From Puniceibacterium antarcticum (GTDB lineage: Bacteria; Pseudomonadota; Alphaproteobacteria; Rhodobacterales; Rhodobacteraceae): a stretch of DNA of 64,000 nt. The position numbers and the translations under genes are program-made. This document shows, one piece after another, positions 54,099 to 64,000 of the stretch. The notes under the pieces were generated by a model. It made no database searches. It was not told where the DNA came from and saw only the letters and a list, made by a program, of their open reading frames with translations. Numbering within the stretch: position 1 is the stretch's first letter; each line of letters begins with the position of its first letter. The stretch spans positions 62,001 through 126,000 of the forward strand of contig NZ_AWWI01000021.1 of the NCBI RefSeq assembly GCF_002760615.1, read 5' to 3'.

Positions 54099-56294
54099 TC
54101 AGTTCCCGCCGAGGATATCGCGCAGAAGGTTGTTCACGAAGTTCCCCACCGGATCGCGCTCTTCTTGCGGCGCTTGCTGTTGCGGCTGTTGCTGCTGGGG
54201 CGCCACTTGCGGTGCGGGACGCTGGGGGACGATCATCGGCAGCGGCCGCGGCTCGATCCCCTCATTGACCCGCACCATCACCTCGCGCCAGATATCGGCG
54301 GGCAGGCCGCCGCCTGTCACACCTTTCAGCGGTGTGTTGTCATCATTGCCCATCCAGACACCGGCGACATAATCCGACGTGAAACCGACGAACCAGGCAT
54401 CCCGCGCCGCCTGCGTGGTCCCCGTCTTGCCTGCAGCTTCGCGTCCCTCAAGGCGGGCGCGTCGGCCCGTGCCTTCCTCGATGACATCGTGCATCATGAA
54501 GATCAGCTCTTTGGCTGCGGTCTCGTTGATCACACGTTCGCCGATACCGCCCCCCGCGCCGATCATCGCATCCGCATCGCCTTTGATGCGCAGTTCGACC
54601 AGGCCAAAGGGCCGCACCGAAGAGCCACCATTCAGAATGCCCGCATAGGCGCCGGTCATCTCGAGCAGGCTTGCCTCTGATGTGCCAAGCGCCATCGCCG
54701 GGGTGTTGTCGATGTCAGAGCCGATACCGAACTGGTCGGCCACCTGCTTGACCTTGTCGCGGCCCACCAGTTCGGAAATCTTCACTGCCGGGATGTTCAG
54801 CGAATGCGCGAGCGCCTCTGTCAGCGTCACGCGCCCCTTGTAGGATTTGGTGTAGTTTTGGGGGCACCACTGGCCAGAGCCGACAACATTCATGCAGAAG
54901 GGTTCGTCAACCACCGTGTCATAGGGGCCGTAGCCCAATTCAAGCGCAGTGGCATAGATGAAGGGTTTGAAGGCGGACCCGGTCTGCCGTTTGGCCTGGG
55001 TTGCGCGGTTGAACACGCCTGAGACACCCGTCTTACGCCCGCCGACCATGGCACGGACCGCGCCATCGGCAGACATGATCACGATGGCGGCCTGTGCTGT
55101 GGACCCTTCGCTGACCTTTTCGTTGAAGATGGCGTTCATCGCATCCTCTGCCGCGCGTTGAATCCGCTGGTCCAGCGTCGTGCGAATTTCAACATCCTGG
55201 CGCGATTCGACCGAGGCGAAATCCGGGATCGTATCCATCACCCAGTCCGCGAAATACCCCCCGGCCCGCGCTTCGGCAGCATCGGACAGGACCGCCGGAT
55301 GGGCCAGCGCATCCTGCGCCTGTGCTGCGGTCAGATATCCCTGATCTTTCATCAGTCCGACCACGGTCGCGGCCCTGTTGCGGGACCGTTCGATGTTCGA
55401 GGTCGGAGCAAGCGAGGACGGCGCGGTCAGCAGGCCGGCGATCATCGCGGATTCCGCCGGGTTCAGCGCCGATGCGGGCTTGGAGAAGTACCTTTGTGCC
55501 GCAGCTTCAGCGCCATAGGCGCCACCGCCCAAATAGGCCCGGTTCAGATAGATCGACAGGATGTCATTCTTGGTGAACTTGAGCTCCATCGCCATGGCAT
55601 AAAGCGCTTCGTTGGCCTTGCGGGCCAGCGAGCCCTGACGGCATTCGGAGACATATTCCGCCTCGTTCTTCCACTTGGTCGCGTCGAATTCCACGCCCAC
55701 GCACAACAGCTTGGCCGTCTGCTGTGTTATGGTCGATCCGCCGTGACCCTGCAGGGGCCCACGGCCTTCGCTCAGGTTGATGCGGATGGCCGAAGCGATG
55801 CCGATGGGATCGACGCCGGGATGCATGAAAAAGCGGCGGTCTTCGGTCGCGACCACGGCGTCGCGCAAGTATGGCGAAACGGAATCGGCAGTGACCGTGC
55901 CACCGAATTGATCGCCGCGCCATGCAAAGACCTTGCCGTCGCGATCATGCAGCGTGACGGAGCCCTTGGCCCGTCCGTCCAGCAGGTGGTCAAGTGGCGG
56001 AACGGTCGTATAGGTATAGGCCACGGCAAGGCCGAGCACGATGGCGGCAACTGCCGAGACGCGCCAGACAATCCGCCAGATCAACCCAAAGAAGAACCCG
56101 AATGTTCCCATAAACAAGGCCACAATCGGGTTGCGGGACCGACGCGGGGGCGGTCCTTTGCGCCTTGGCGCGGGTTTGGGGGCGGTCTTTTTCGCGACCG
56201 TGGCCGCCTTTGGCTTTGGTTTGGCCGGTGTCGCCTTCTTTGGATACCGACGATCGGCCACGAGACGTTCCTTGCCACGACCTGAATCACTCAT
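54099..56294 (-). CDS. mrcA: Class A penicillin-binding protein PBP1A
   Basis: A 731-residue bifunctional peptidoglycan synthase. The start chosen is ATG 56294 (MSDSGRGKER). A basic, proline/lysine-rich cytoplasmic tail precedes one transmembrane helix (about residues 65-95). The GT51 domain has E151 in VVATEDRRFFMHPG and GGSTITQQTAK; the transpeptidase has S440-x-x-K443, SLN at 498-500 and KTG at 623-625. A Q-rich tail (PQQQQPQQQAPQ) ends the protein. It polymerises and cross-links peptidoglycan. Confidence 0.95.
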   Translation of the reverse strand: MSDSGRGKERLVADRRYPKKATPAKPKPKAATVAKKTAPKPAPRRKGPPPRRSRNPIVALFMGTFGFFFGLIWRIVWRVSAVAAIVLGLAVAYTYTTVPPLDHLLDGRAKGSVTLHDRDGKVFAWRGDQFGGTVTADSVSPYLRDAVVATEDRRFFMHPGVDPIGIASAIRINLSEGRGPLQGHGGSTITQQTAKLLCVGVEFDATKWKNEAEYVSECRQGSLARKANEALYAMAMELKFTKNDILSIYLNRAYLGGGAYGAEAAAQRYFSKPASALNPAESAMIAGLLTAPSSLAPTSNIERSRNRAATVVGLMKDQGYLTAAQAQDALAHPAVLSDAAEARAGGYFADWVMDTIPDFASVESRQDVEIRTTLDQRIQRAAEDAMNAIFNEKVSEGSTAQAAIVIMSADGAVRAMVGGRKTGVSGVFNRATQAKRQTGSAFKPFIYATALELGYGPYDTVVDEPFCMNVVGSGQWCPQNYTKSYKGRVTLTEALAHSLNIPAVKISELVGRDKVKQVADQFGIGSDIDNTPAMALGTSEASLLEMTGAYAGILNGGSSVRPFGLVELRIKGDADAMIGAGGGIGERVINETAAKELIFMMHDVIEEGTGRRARLEGREAAGKTGTTQAARDAWFVGFTSDYVAGVWMGNDDNTPLKGVTGGGLPADIWREVMVRVNEGIEPRPLPMIVPQRPAPQVAPQQQQPQQQAPQEERDPVGNFVNNLLRDILGGN

Positions 56295-56362
56295 GTTCTT
56301 TGCCTGACTGCTGTTCTTTTTTTCCAACTTACCCGGTTTGGCGTGGGATGTGGACCGACTAC

Positions 56363-56390
56363 TGTGAAAGATCACAGGTTTTTATTGTGA
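56363..56390. promoter_or_regulatory. Overlapping inverted repeats between PBP1A and glnK
   Basis: TGTGAaagaTCACA at 56363-56376 is perfectly inverted, and TCACA (56372-56376) also pairs with TGTGA (56386-56390) across AT-rich spacing. Downstream TTTGTGCAAAATTTGTGCAA near 56415-56435 is a direct repeat. They could be nitrogen or global regulator sites; no sigma-54 or NtrC box is recognised with confidence. Confidence 0.35.
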
Positions 56391-56549
56391 CTATTTTTTA
56401 AACATAAATGTATTTTTGTGCAAAATTTGTGCAAATAGCTCGGTCTTAAGGTCGTAAAACCGACAGTCTGCCCTTTCAAAACGGCGCCGCAAATCGCTTT
56501 CTTCGGGACATACTGCAGGCCCCGACCTGCCAAACCGAAAGGGACCAAG

Positions 56550-56888
56550 GTGAAACTCATCATTGCAACGATCAAGCCGTTCAAGCTGGAGGAGGTACGC
56601 GAGGCGCTGACCGCCATCGGCGTTCGCGGCATGATGGTGACAGAAATCAAGGGCTTCGGCTCGCAATCGGGACATACAGAGATTTATCGCGGCGCAGAAT
56701 ACGCGGTGAACTTTGTACCGAAGATTAAGCTTGAGATCGTCGTGTCTGCCGGGATGGCGGACCAGGTGGTCGAAACGATCGCAAAGACGGCGCAGACCGG
56801 CAAGATCGGCGATGGCAAGATCTTTGTATTGGATGTGTTGCAGGCCGTGCGTGTGCGCACTGGCGAAACTGACGCAGACGCGCTCTGA
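56550..56888 (+). CDS. glnK: PII signal-transduction protein GlnK/GlnB
   Basis: A 112-residue PII protein that reports nitrogen and energy state. The uridylylation tyrosine Y51 is in HTEIYRGAEYAVNF, and the T-loop region GQSGHTEIYRG-like (GFGSQSGHTEIY) and C-terminal DGKIFVLDVLQAVRVRTGE are diagnostic. The start is a GTG at 56550. Adjacency to amtB favours GlnK, which regulates AmtB by binding. Confidence 0.95.
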   Translation: MKLIIATIKPFKLEEVREALTAIGVRGMMVTEIKGFGSQSGHTEIYRGAEYAVNFVPKIKLEIVVSAGMADQVVETIAKTAQTGKIGDGKIFVLDVLQAVRVRTGETDADAL

Positions 56889-56923
56889 AACCGCGGCGAC
56901 GAGAGACAAAGGGAAACGGACGA

Positions 56924-58243
56924 ATGAAACTTCTCAAGACACTTGCCACGGCTGCTGCGCTGGTTGCGCTGCCTGTCATGGGCTTTGCACAAGAGGCGGA
57001 TGTCACCCCGCCTGTGGGCGAAATCGGCTATATCTTCACGACTTTCATGTTCCTCGTGACCGGTTTTCTGGTCATGTGGATGGGCGCAGGCTTCTCGATG
57101 CTCGAGGCGGGTCTGGTGCGCCAGAAGAACGTCACGATGCAGCTGATGAAGAACGTCGCACTTTTCGCCATCGCATCCATCATGTATTACGTGGTCGGCT
57201 ACAACCTGATGTACCCGGGCGATGGCTGGACCGTTCAGAACGTGATCGGCGCCTTCTCGATGGCAGCCCTTGAGCCTGTCGGCGGCAGCCCGGACACGGA
57301 TCTGACCTATGCGTCTGTCGGGTCTGACTTTTTCTTCCAGCTGATGTTCTGCGCCACCACCTGCTCGATCGTATCCGGCACCCTGGCCGAGCGTATCAAG
57401 CTGTGGCCGTTCCTGTTTTTCTGCATCATTCTGACTGGTTTCATCTACCCGATCCAGGCATCCTGGAAATGGGGCGGCGGTTTCCTGAACGAAATGGGCT
57501 TCCTCGACTTTGCCGGTTCGACTGTCGTGCACTCGGTCGGTGGCTGGGCGGCTCTGGCGGGCGCACTGATCCTCGGTCCGCGTATCGGCAAGTACAAGGA
57601 TGGCCGCGTTGTGCCGATGCCGGGTTCCAACCTGACACTAGCCACACTGGGCACGTTCATCCTGTGGCTGGGCTGGTTCGGTTTCAACGGCGGCTCGCAG
57701 CTGTACATGGACACGGCCGGCAACATTTCTGACATCAGCCGCATCTTCGCCAACACCAACACGGCTGCTGCTGGCGGTGCCATCGCGGCGCTGATTCTGA
57801 CACAGATCATGTATAAAAAACCTGACCTTACCATGGTGCTGAACGGCGCGCTGGCTGGTCTTGTGTCGATCACCGCAGAGCCGCTGACCCCGGGCCTGGG
57901 TGCCGCAACGCTGATTGGTGCCATTGGCGGTATCATCGTCGTCCTCGCGGTGCCGATGCTCGACAAGCTCAAGATCGACGACGTGGTCGGCGCCATCCCC
58001 GTGCACCTCTGCTGCGGGCTCTGGGGCACTATCGCCGTGGTCATCACCAATGGTAATGCAAGCCTTGGCACGCAGCTTTACGGCATGCTCGTCGTGGGCA
58101 TCTTCACCTTTGTCGTCTCGGCAGTGATCTGGTTCATCATCAAGGCCGTCGTGGGGATCCGCGTCAGCGAGGAAGACGAGATCAACGGTCTCGACATGGC
58201 CGAGCTGGGCATGGAAGCCTATCCTGAGTTCTCCAAATCCTGA
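56924..58243 (+). CDS. amtB: Ammonium transporter AmtB
   Basis: A 439-residue Amt-family channel with an N-terminal signal peptide (MKLLKTLATAAALVALPVMGFAQ) and about 11 transmembrane segments. Signature FEAG-type region AGFSMLEAGLVRQKN, DFAGSTVVHSVGGWAALAGALILGPRIG and GLVSITAEPLTPGLGAA are present; conserved channel histidines are in the VVHSVGG and VHLCCGLWG segments. It follows glnK by 35 bp. A TTCG-loop terminator follows. Confidence 0.97.
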   Translation: MKLLKTLATAAALVALPVMGFAQEADVTPPVGEIGYIFTTFMFLVTGFLVMWMGAGFSMLEAGLVRQKNVTMQLMKNVALFAIASIMYYVVGYNLMYPGDGWTVQNVIGAFSMAALEPVGGSPDTDLTYASVGSDFFFQLMFCATTCSIVSGTLAERIKLWPFLFFCIILTGFIYPIQASWKWGGGFLNEMGFLDFAGSTVVHSVGGWAALAGALILGPRIGKYKDGRVVPMPGSNLTLATLGTFILWLGWFGFNGGSQLYMDTAGNISDISRIFANTNTAAAGGAIAALILTQIMYKKPDLTMVLNGALAGLVSITAEPLTPGLGAATLIGAIGGIIVVLAVPMLDKLKIDDVVGAIPVHLCCGLWGTIAVVITNGNASLGTQLYGMLVVGIFTFVVSAVIWFIIKAVVGIRVSEEDEINGLDMAELGMEAYPEFSKS

Positions 58244-58275
58244 TCTCCTCCTTCCGATCAGAATTTGACAAACTT

Positions 58276-58303
58276 GCCCGGGCATTCGTGCCCGGGTCTT
58301 TTT
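58276..58303 (+). terminator. Terminator after amtB
   Basis: CCCGGGCA pairs with TGCCCGGG around a TTCG tetraloop, followed by CTTTTT. It ends the glnK-amtB operon 14 bp before the second heptamer array. Confidence 0.9.
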
Positions 58304-58316
58304 ATGTCCAAACAGA

Positions 58317-58367
58317 CGGCTGGAACGCGTATGGATTGCGTATGGAAATCGTATGGGTGGACTATGG
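58317..58367 (+). repeat. 11-bp-period heptamer array, copy 2 (five units)
   Basis: Units start at 58317, 58328, 58339, 58350 and 58361: CGGCTGG, CGTATGG, CGTATGG, CGTATGG, ACTATGG, each followed by a 4-nt spacer. Three are identical. Period and total length (51 bp) equal those of the array at 7005-7055. It lies between the amtB terminator and the 3' end of the rhodanese gene. Confidence 0.8.
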
Positions 58368-58382
58368 TCGTCGCCCCCGGTG

Positions 58383-58763
58383 TCAGGGGGTGACGCGTTG
58401 CGGTGCGCCGGTTGCCATGTTGGTGCCGATGTAGGGTTTCTTTGCCGCCTTCCATGCGCCGAACCCGCCGTCGAGATGGGCGATTTTGTCAAAGCCCGCC
58501 GCGATCGCCGCCTTGGCCATCTTTTCCGAGCGCAGGCCCGAGCCGCAGTGCAGCACGATGCGCTTGTCGCTTTGGCCCGGCAGTTTGGTGGCGTCGAAGA
58601 ATGCCATCGGCATCAGCAGCGCGCCTTCGATATGTTCGAACATGTATTCCTGCGGGGTGCGCACGTCGATCAGGACAATCTCGCCCTTGGACAGGGCTGT
58701 CTGGACTTCGTCGGCTGTCCAGGTTTCGAGGGCGACGCCGTCGTGCATGTCGGATTTCATCAT
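58383..58763 (-). CDS. Rhodanese-domain protein
   Basis: A 126-residue single rhodanese domain. The catalytic cysteine loop is VLHCGSGLRSEKMA and the CH2-type motif VLIDVRTPQEYMFEHIEGALLM is present. It probably transfers sulfane sulfur between thiols. The ATG at 58763 overlaps the stop of the upstream persulfide-dioxygenase-like gene by 4 bp, so the two act in one pathway. A longer frame to 58994 lies over that gene and is rejected. Confidence 0.93.
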   Translation of the reverse strand: MMKSDMHDGVALETWTADEVQTALSKGEIVLIDVRTPQEYMFEHIEGALLMPMAFFDATKLPGQSDKRIVLHCGSGLRSEKMAKAAIAAGFDKIAHLDGGFGAWKAAKKPYIGTNMATGAPQRVTP

Positions 58764-59671
58764 GTGTTCCTTTCGGGAAAACGGTTGGCGGGTATCTTGT
58801 AGTAACGCTGGCCGTCCTGTTCCGGATCCGGCAGGCGGCCGCCGCGCAGATTGACCTGCAGCGCGTGCAGCATCCGGGCGGGCAGGTTCAGCGTAGAATC
58901 GCGGGCATCGCGCAGTTTGCGATAATCGGCTTCGGTCACGCCGCCGCCGATATGGGTGTTGTGGGCGCGCTGCTCTTTCACCGTCGATTCCCACGCCGGG
59001 TCGGTTCGTTCACCCACGGGTGGATAGTCGTGGCCGACGAAGAGGCGCGTGTCGTCGGGCAGGGTGAGCAGGCGCTGGAGCGAGGTGTAAAGCTCGGCGG
59101 AGGAGCCGCCGGGGAAGTCGGCGCGGGTGGTGCCGGAATCCACATGCATGAAGGTGTCATGCACAAAGGCCGCATCGCCGATCACATAGGTGACGGACCC
59201 CAAAGTGTGCCCCGGCGACAGGATCACCTGCACGTCGAGGTTGCCGAGTTTGAACCTGTCGCCATCGGCATAGAGATGGTCAAAGTCGCGGGCGGGGTCG
59301 AAGCTGTCTGGCAGGTTGTAGATTTCGGCCCAGAGGGTGGCGATATCGTGCGTTTTCTCGCCAATGCCGGTGGGCGCGCCGGTCTGTTCCTTGAGCCAGT
59401 GCTGCGCCATCAGGTGGTCGGCATGGGGATGGGTGTCGAGGATCCATTGCACCGTCAGCCCGGTGTCGCGCACAAAATCGAGCGCTGTCTGCGCCGAGTG
59501 GAAACTGGTTCGCGCGCTGGCGGGGTCGAAATCCATCACGATGTCGATCAACGCGGCCTGTTTGGTCGCCGGATCGCTGACCACATATTGCACCGATCCG
59601 GTTGCGGGGTCGTAAAACCCATCCACCTGCGGCGATTTAGAACCCGTTGAGGGGCTGGTGCGGGTGAACAT
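58760..59671 (-). CDS. MBL-fold persulfide-dioxygenase-like protein
   Basis: A 303-residue metallo-beta-lactamase-fold enzyme of the ETHE1/Blh type. The iron motif is ILDTHPHADHLMA, with further ligands in SPGHTLGSVTY and FVHDTFMHVDSGTTRADFPGG, typical of persulfide dioxygenases that convert glutathione persulfide to sulfite. The ATG at 59671 has AGGAG upstream. It overlaps the rhodanese gene by 4 bp. A palindrome at 59704-59721 lies just upstream. A glyoxalase II or lactonase role is less likely. Confidence 0.9.
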   Translation of the reverse strand: MFTRTSPSTGSKSPQVDGFYDPATGSVQYVVSDPATKQAALIDIVMDFDPASARTSFHSAQTALDFVRDTGLTVQWILDTHPHADHLMAQHWLKEQTGAPTGIGEKTHDIATLWAEIYNLPDSFDPARDFDHLYADGDRFKLGNLDVQVILSPGHTLGSVTYVIGDAAFVHDTFMHVDSGTTRADFPGGSSAELYTSLQRLLTLPDDTRLFVGHDYPPVGERTDPAWESTVKEQRAHNTHIGGGVTEADYRKLRDARDSTLNLPARMLHALQVNLRGGRLPDPEQDGQRYYKIPANRFPERNT

Positions 59672-59703
59672 GGGATGCTCCTGTGCGTTCGTATCTATTA
59701 AAT

Positions 59704-59721
59704 TCACATAATTGAATGTGA
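59704..59721. promoter_or_regulatory. Palindrome upstream of the persulfide-dioxygenase gene
   Basis: TCACAT and ATGTGA are separated by 6 nt in an AT-rich stretch between the LysR stop and the MBL-gene start. It could be an operator for a sulfide- or persulfide-responsive repressor; none is encoded in the window apart from the LysR gene. Confidence 0.45.
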
Positions 59722-59736
59722 TGTGGATTTCAAGGG

Positions 59737-60645
59737 TCAGGCTGACGCGAGCCTTTCGCGGCAATGGGCGATCATGAAGCCGGAAAACAGCTGCACCTTG
59801 GGGTCGCGGAACCGGCGTGACGGGCTGAGGCAGGCGAGTTGCGTCGGGTAGGGGGGCGTTGCCACGGCCACCGGGACCAGCGCGCCGGTGCGCAGATGTT
59901 CGGCAACCTCGAATTCCGGCTTCAGAATGACGCCGCAACCATCCAGCGCCCATTGGGTCAGCACATCGCCATCGTCGGATTCAAACGGCCCACTGATTTC
60001 ATAGCGGCGTGGGCCATCGGCGGTCTGCAGCGTCCACTGGAATTCGCGCGCACCGGGAAAGCGCAGGTTGAGGCAGTCGTGTTTGTCCTGCACCAGCGTG
60101 GCGCCGTCCACAGGGTTGCCGCGCCGCGCGATATAGGACGGGGCGGCGACAAGGTGGCGGGGGCAATCGGCGATCATCCGCACCTTGAGGTCGCTGTCGC
60201 TGAGCGTGCCGAGGTGAAAGGCAAGGTCGAGCCCCTCGGCAGTCACATCCACCAGCCGGTCGGACAGGCGCAGGCGGATGTCGATATCGGGATACATCTT
60301 TTTGAACCGGGGCACGGCGGGGGCGATGATGCGGCGGCCCAGACCCAGCGGGGCCGAGACGAACAAGGTGCCCCGGGGCGATTGCGACGCCTCCATCACC
60401 GTCGCCTCGGCGGTTTCGATGGCGTCAAGGATGCCAAGCGCGCCATCATAGAACAGCTGCCCGTGTTCGGTGGCGTGCAGGGCGCGGGTGGTGCGGTTGA
60501 ACAGGCGCACGCCAAGGTGGCGTTCCAGTTCAGCAATCCGGGACGAGGCAACAGCGGGCGAGGTGCGCTGATCCCGCGCGGCGGCGGACATGTTGCCCAA
60601 TTCATAGACGCGGACGAACATGCGGATGTTGTTTACATAGGCCAT
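59737..60645 (-). CDS. LysR-family transcriptional regulator
   Basis: A 302-residue LysR regulator with the N-terminal helix-turn-helix (FVRVYELGNMSAAARDQRTSPAVASSRIAELERHLG) and a substrate-sensing domain. It is divergent from puuD (103-bp gap) and upstream, on the same strand, of the persulfide-dioxygenase gene. Either could be its target; the divergent position favours puuD by LysR custom. The effector is unknown. Confidence 0.9.
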   Translation of the reverse strand: MAYVNNIRMFVRVYELGNMSAAARDQRTSPAVASSRIAELERHLGVRLFNRTTRALHATEHGQLFYDGALGILDAIETAEATVMEASQSPRGTLFVSAPLGLGRRIIAPAVPRFKKMYPDIDIRLRLSDRLVDVTAEGLDLAFHLGTLSDSDLKVRMIADCPRHLVAAPSYIARRGNPVDGATLVQDKHDCLNLRFPGAREFQWTLQTADGPRRYEISGPFESDDGDVLTQWALDGCGVILKPEFEVAEHLRTGALVPVAVATPPYPTQLACLSPSRRFRDPKVQLFSGFMIAHCRERLASA

Positions 60646-60748
60646 TTCGATTTTCCGCGTATTCTTGAAACTGTGTTGTGATTTGAAGGATTAACAAACA
60701 AGTCCCCTGCCGTATAGCGTGGTGACAGAAGCGGCACAGGAGGCAGGC

Positions 60749-61972
60749 ATGTATGATCTCGCGGCGATGGGCGCCTGGTTGGAATTCGCGGTACGCTGGG
60801 TGCATGTGATCACGGCGATTGCGTGGATCGGGGCGTCGTTCTATTTTATCGCGCTGGATCTGGGTCTGCACCGTGACCGCAATCTGCCCAGTGGCGCGGA
60901 TGGTGAGGAATGGCAGGTCCATGGCGGCGGATTTTACCACATCCAGAAATACCTCGTGGCGCCCGATCACATGCCCGGCGGGCTGATCTGGCACAAATGG
61001 CAAAGCTATTCGACCTGGCTGTCAGGCTTTGCGCTGCTGTTTCTGGTCTACTACCTTGGGTCAGAATTCTATCTGATCGACCCGGCGGTGATGGATCTGG
61101 CGGGCTGGCAGGCGATCGGGATTTCGCTGGCGTCCCTCGGTTTTGGCTGGGTGATGTATGACCAGATCTGCAAATCGAAGTTTGGCGAAGATAACACGCG
61201 GCTGATGCTGCTGCTGTACGTGATCCTTGTGGGGATGGCGTATTTCTACACCTCGGTGTTTTCGGGGCGCGCCGCGCTGCTGCATCTGGGCGCGTTCACC
61301 GGGTCGATCATGACGGCGAACGTGTTTTTCATCATCATCCCGAACCAGAAGATCGTTGTGGATGATCTGATGAACGGCCGGGTGCCGGATGCGAAATACG
61401 GCAAGATCGCCAAGCAGCGGTCGACGCATAACAACTACCTCACCCTGCCGGTGATCTTTCTGATGCTGTCCAACCATTACCCGCTGGCGTTCGCGTCAGA
61501 GTATAACTGGCTGATCGCCTCGCTGGTGTTCCTGATGGGGGTGACGATCCGGCATTATTTCAACTCGATGCATGCAAGGAAGGGCGAGCCGACCTGGACA
61601 TGGCTGGCGACAGCGGTGCTGTTCATCCTGATCATGTGGCTGAGCACCGCGCCGATGTTCCGTGCGGAAGAGAGTGAGGAAGCCACGGGAGGCGCGCTGC
61701 AGTTTACGCAGGCCGAGGGGTTTGGGCAGGTGCAGGACATCGTGATGGGGCGCTGTTCGATGTGCCACGCGTCTGAACCTGCCTGGGAGGGGCTGCACTG
61801 GCCACCCAAGGGCGTGCGGCTGGACACCGAAGCGCAGATCGCGCGCCATGCCAAGCAGATCTATCTGCAGGCCGGGCTGAGCCATGCGATGCCGCCCGCG
61901 AACCTGTCCTATATCTCGGAAGAGGAGCGGGCGCAGATCCGCGACTGGTACGCGGCGGCAACGGGCGGTTGA
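60749..61972 (+). CDS. puuD: Urate hydroxylase PuuD (membrane protein with c-type cytochrome tail)
   Basis: A 407-residue protein with the multi-helix PuuD membrane domain (RWVHVITAIAWIGASFYFIALDL, then several more helices) and a C-terminal cytochrome c domain with heme motif C336-S-M-C339-H340. PuuD hydroxylates urate to 5-hydroxyisourate in purine breakdown, passing electrons to its heme. The ATG at 60749 has AGGAGG 5 nt upstream, better than a GTG at 60719. No other purine catabolism genes are near, so its partners lie elsewhere. Confidence 0.93.
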   Translation: MYDLAAMGAWLEFAVRWVHVITAIAWIGASFYFIALDLGLHRDRNLPSGADGEEWQVHGGGFYHIQKYLVAPDHMPGGLIWHKWQSYSTWLSGFALLFLVYYLGSEFYLIDPAVMDLAGWQAIGISLASLGFGWVMYDQICKSKFGEDNTRLMLLLYVILVGMAYFYTSVFSGRAALLHLGAFTGSIMTANVFFIIIPNQKIVVDDLMNGRVPDAKYGKIAKQRSTHNNYLTLPVIFLMLSNHYPLAFASEYNWLIASLVFLMGVTIRHYFNSMHARKGEPTWTWLATAVLFILIMWLSTAPMFRAEESEEATGGALQFTQAEGFGQVQDIVMGRCSMCHASEPAWEGLHWPPKGVRLDTEAQIARHAKQIYLQAGLSHAMPPANLSYISEEERAQIRDWYAAATGG

Positions 61973-62017
61973 GGGGCGCCGGGCAGCGGCCCGTGCGGAC
62001 ATTGGTGCTGGGCTGGC

Positions 62018-62119
62018 GTGATCTTTGCCGCGTTCGGTTTTGCGCTGCTGGTGGTCTTTCCAGTGCTGGGCCCTGCGGGATGGCATCTTTACAGCCTGTC
62101 ACTCGTCGCGGCGGAGTAG
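62018..62119 (+). CDS. Possible 33-residue membrane peptide
   Basis: GTG at 62018 opens 33 codons encoding a hydrophobic stretch (VIFAAFGFALLVVFPVLGP ...) before TAG at 62117-62119. It could be a single transmembrane helix of a small protein. No clear Shine-Dalgarno is seen and I recognise no homologue, so it may be a remnant or non-coding. Confidence 0.25.
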   Translation: MIFAAFGFALLVVFPVLGPAGWHLYSLSLVAAE

Positions 62120-62148
62120 GGCGGGCGGTCCGGATGCTGCGGATGTGA

Positions 62149-62187
62149 AAAAGCCGACCAAACCTGCAACGGGTTTGGTCGGCTTTT
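62149..62187. terminator. Bidirectional terminator between puuD and gyrB
   Basis: AAAAGCCGACCAAACC pairs with GGTTTGGTCGGCTTTT (16-bp perfect stem, short loop). A-rich and T-rich ends make it work in both directions between converging genes. Confidence 0.92.
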
Positions 62188-62212
62188 GTGTTTCAGACCC
62201 TGAAGTGGCGCT

Positions 62213-64000
<1,788 letters not shown>

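Noticed and set aside
56376-56549. Sigma-54 (-24/-12) promoter for glnK
   Set aside because: I could not find a convincing TGGCAC-N5-TTGC element; the TTTGTGCAA repeats do not match the NtrC consensus well.
58317-58367. Heptamer array as a CRISPR or plasmid-type iteron origin
   Set aside because: Units are 7 bp with 4-bp spacers, far too short for CRISPR; no cas or rep gene is near, and both copies lie in ordinary chromosomal operons.
60719-60748. GTG start for puuD 10 codons upstream
   Set aside because: AGGAGG lies 5 nt before the ATG at 60749, and the extra residues are hydrophilic and unlike the family start.

Overview
This window is a high-GC, densely coded piece of chromosome that reads as an alphaproteobacterium of the Rhodobacteraceae (Roseobacter group). 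That placement is an inference. It rests on the alphaproteobacterial fused A/B subunit of the Mnh/Mrp antiporter, a SoeABC sulfite dehydrogenase, a SitABCD manganese importer behind a Mur/Fur-like operator, a two-domain ALDH16 next to deoC, DUF1523, DUF482 and DUF4399 proteins, and short intergenic repeats of a style I associate with this family. I see no rRNA, tRNA, CRISPR array, phage or insertion sequence. Most genes are housekeeping or central-metabolism genes arranged in tight operons with 4-bp ATGA overlaps.

Layout. 1-3990: end of an mnhABCDEFG cation/proton antiporter operon. 4107-8683: soeABC, with a composite repeat and a 44-codon ORF wedged between soeA and soeB. 8737-9648: two small membrane proteins. 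9878-10860: divergent ohrR/ohr for organic peroxide defence. 10958-14806: sitABCD. 14999-18407: deoC and ALDH16. 18652-20377: rsfS, rlmH and convergent uppP. 20593-27529: gltD, two GFA-family genes and gltB. 27671-32704: mtgA, a GST, queG, a decayed hydantoinase/oxoprolinase pseudogene, msrB and msrA. 32763-38628: DUF2306 protein, a secreted small protein, fadH, a PfpI/DJ-1 protein, a DUF4399 protein and a LysR regulator. 38693-43699: a YigZ-like protein, a leftward cinA-like/GNAT/peroxidase-like/ompA operon, sfsA and map. 43751-50656: metallo-hydrolase, zinc-ribbon membrane protein, rsmD, a ferredoxin-reductase-like flavoprotein, a Prx5 peroxiredoxin, phhB, a DUF482 protein, a glycerophosphodiesterase and RidA. 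50793-53845: type I secretion adaptor and ABC exporter without an adjacent substrate gene. 54099-58243: PBP1A, then glnK-amtB. 58383-64000: rhodanese and persulfide-dioxygenase-like genes, LysR, puuD urate hydroxylase and the 3' part of gyrB.

Functional themes. Nitrogen assimilation is represented by glnK-amtB and gltBD. Sulfur oxidation is represented by a persulfide-dioxygenase-like enzyme plus rhodanese, which could deliver sulfite, and by SoeABC, which would oxidise sulfite. Redox defence is represented by ohr, msrAB, Prx5 and a peroxidase-like protein. Cell-wall genes are uppP, mtgA and PBP1A.

The most unusual signal is not a gene. Two separate 51-bp stretches (7005-7055 and 58317-58367) each hold five heptamers related to CGTATGG at an exact 11-bp period. 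One of them lies with two abutting perfect hairpins inside the soe operon. There a 44-codon ORF carries the original-looking Shine-Dalgarno and ATGA junction and appears to relay translation to soeB.
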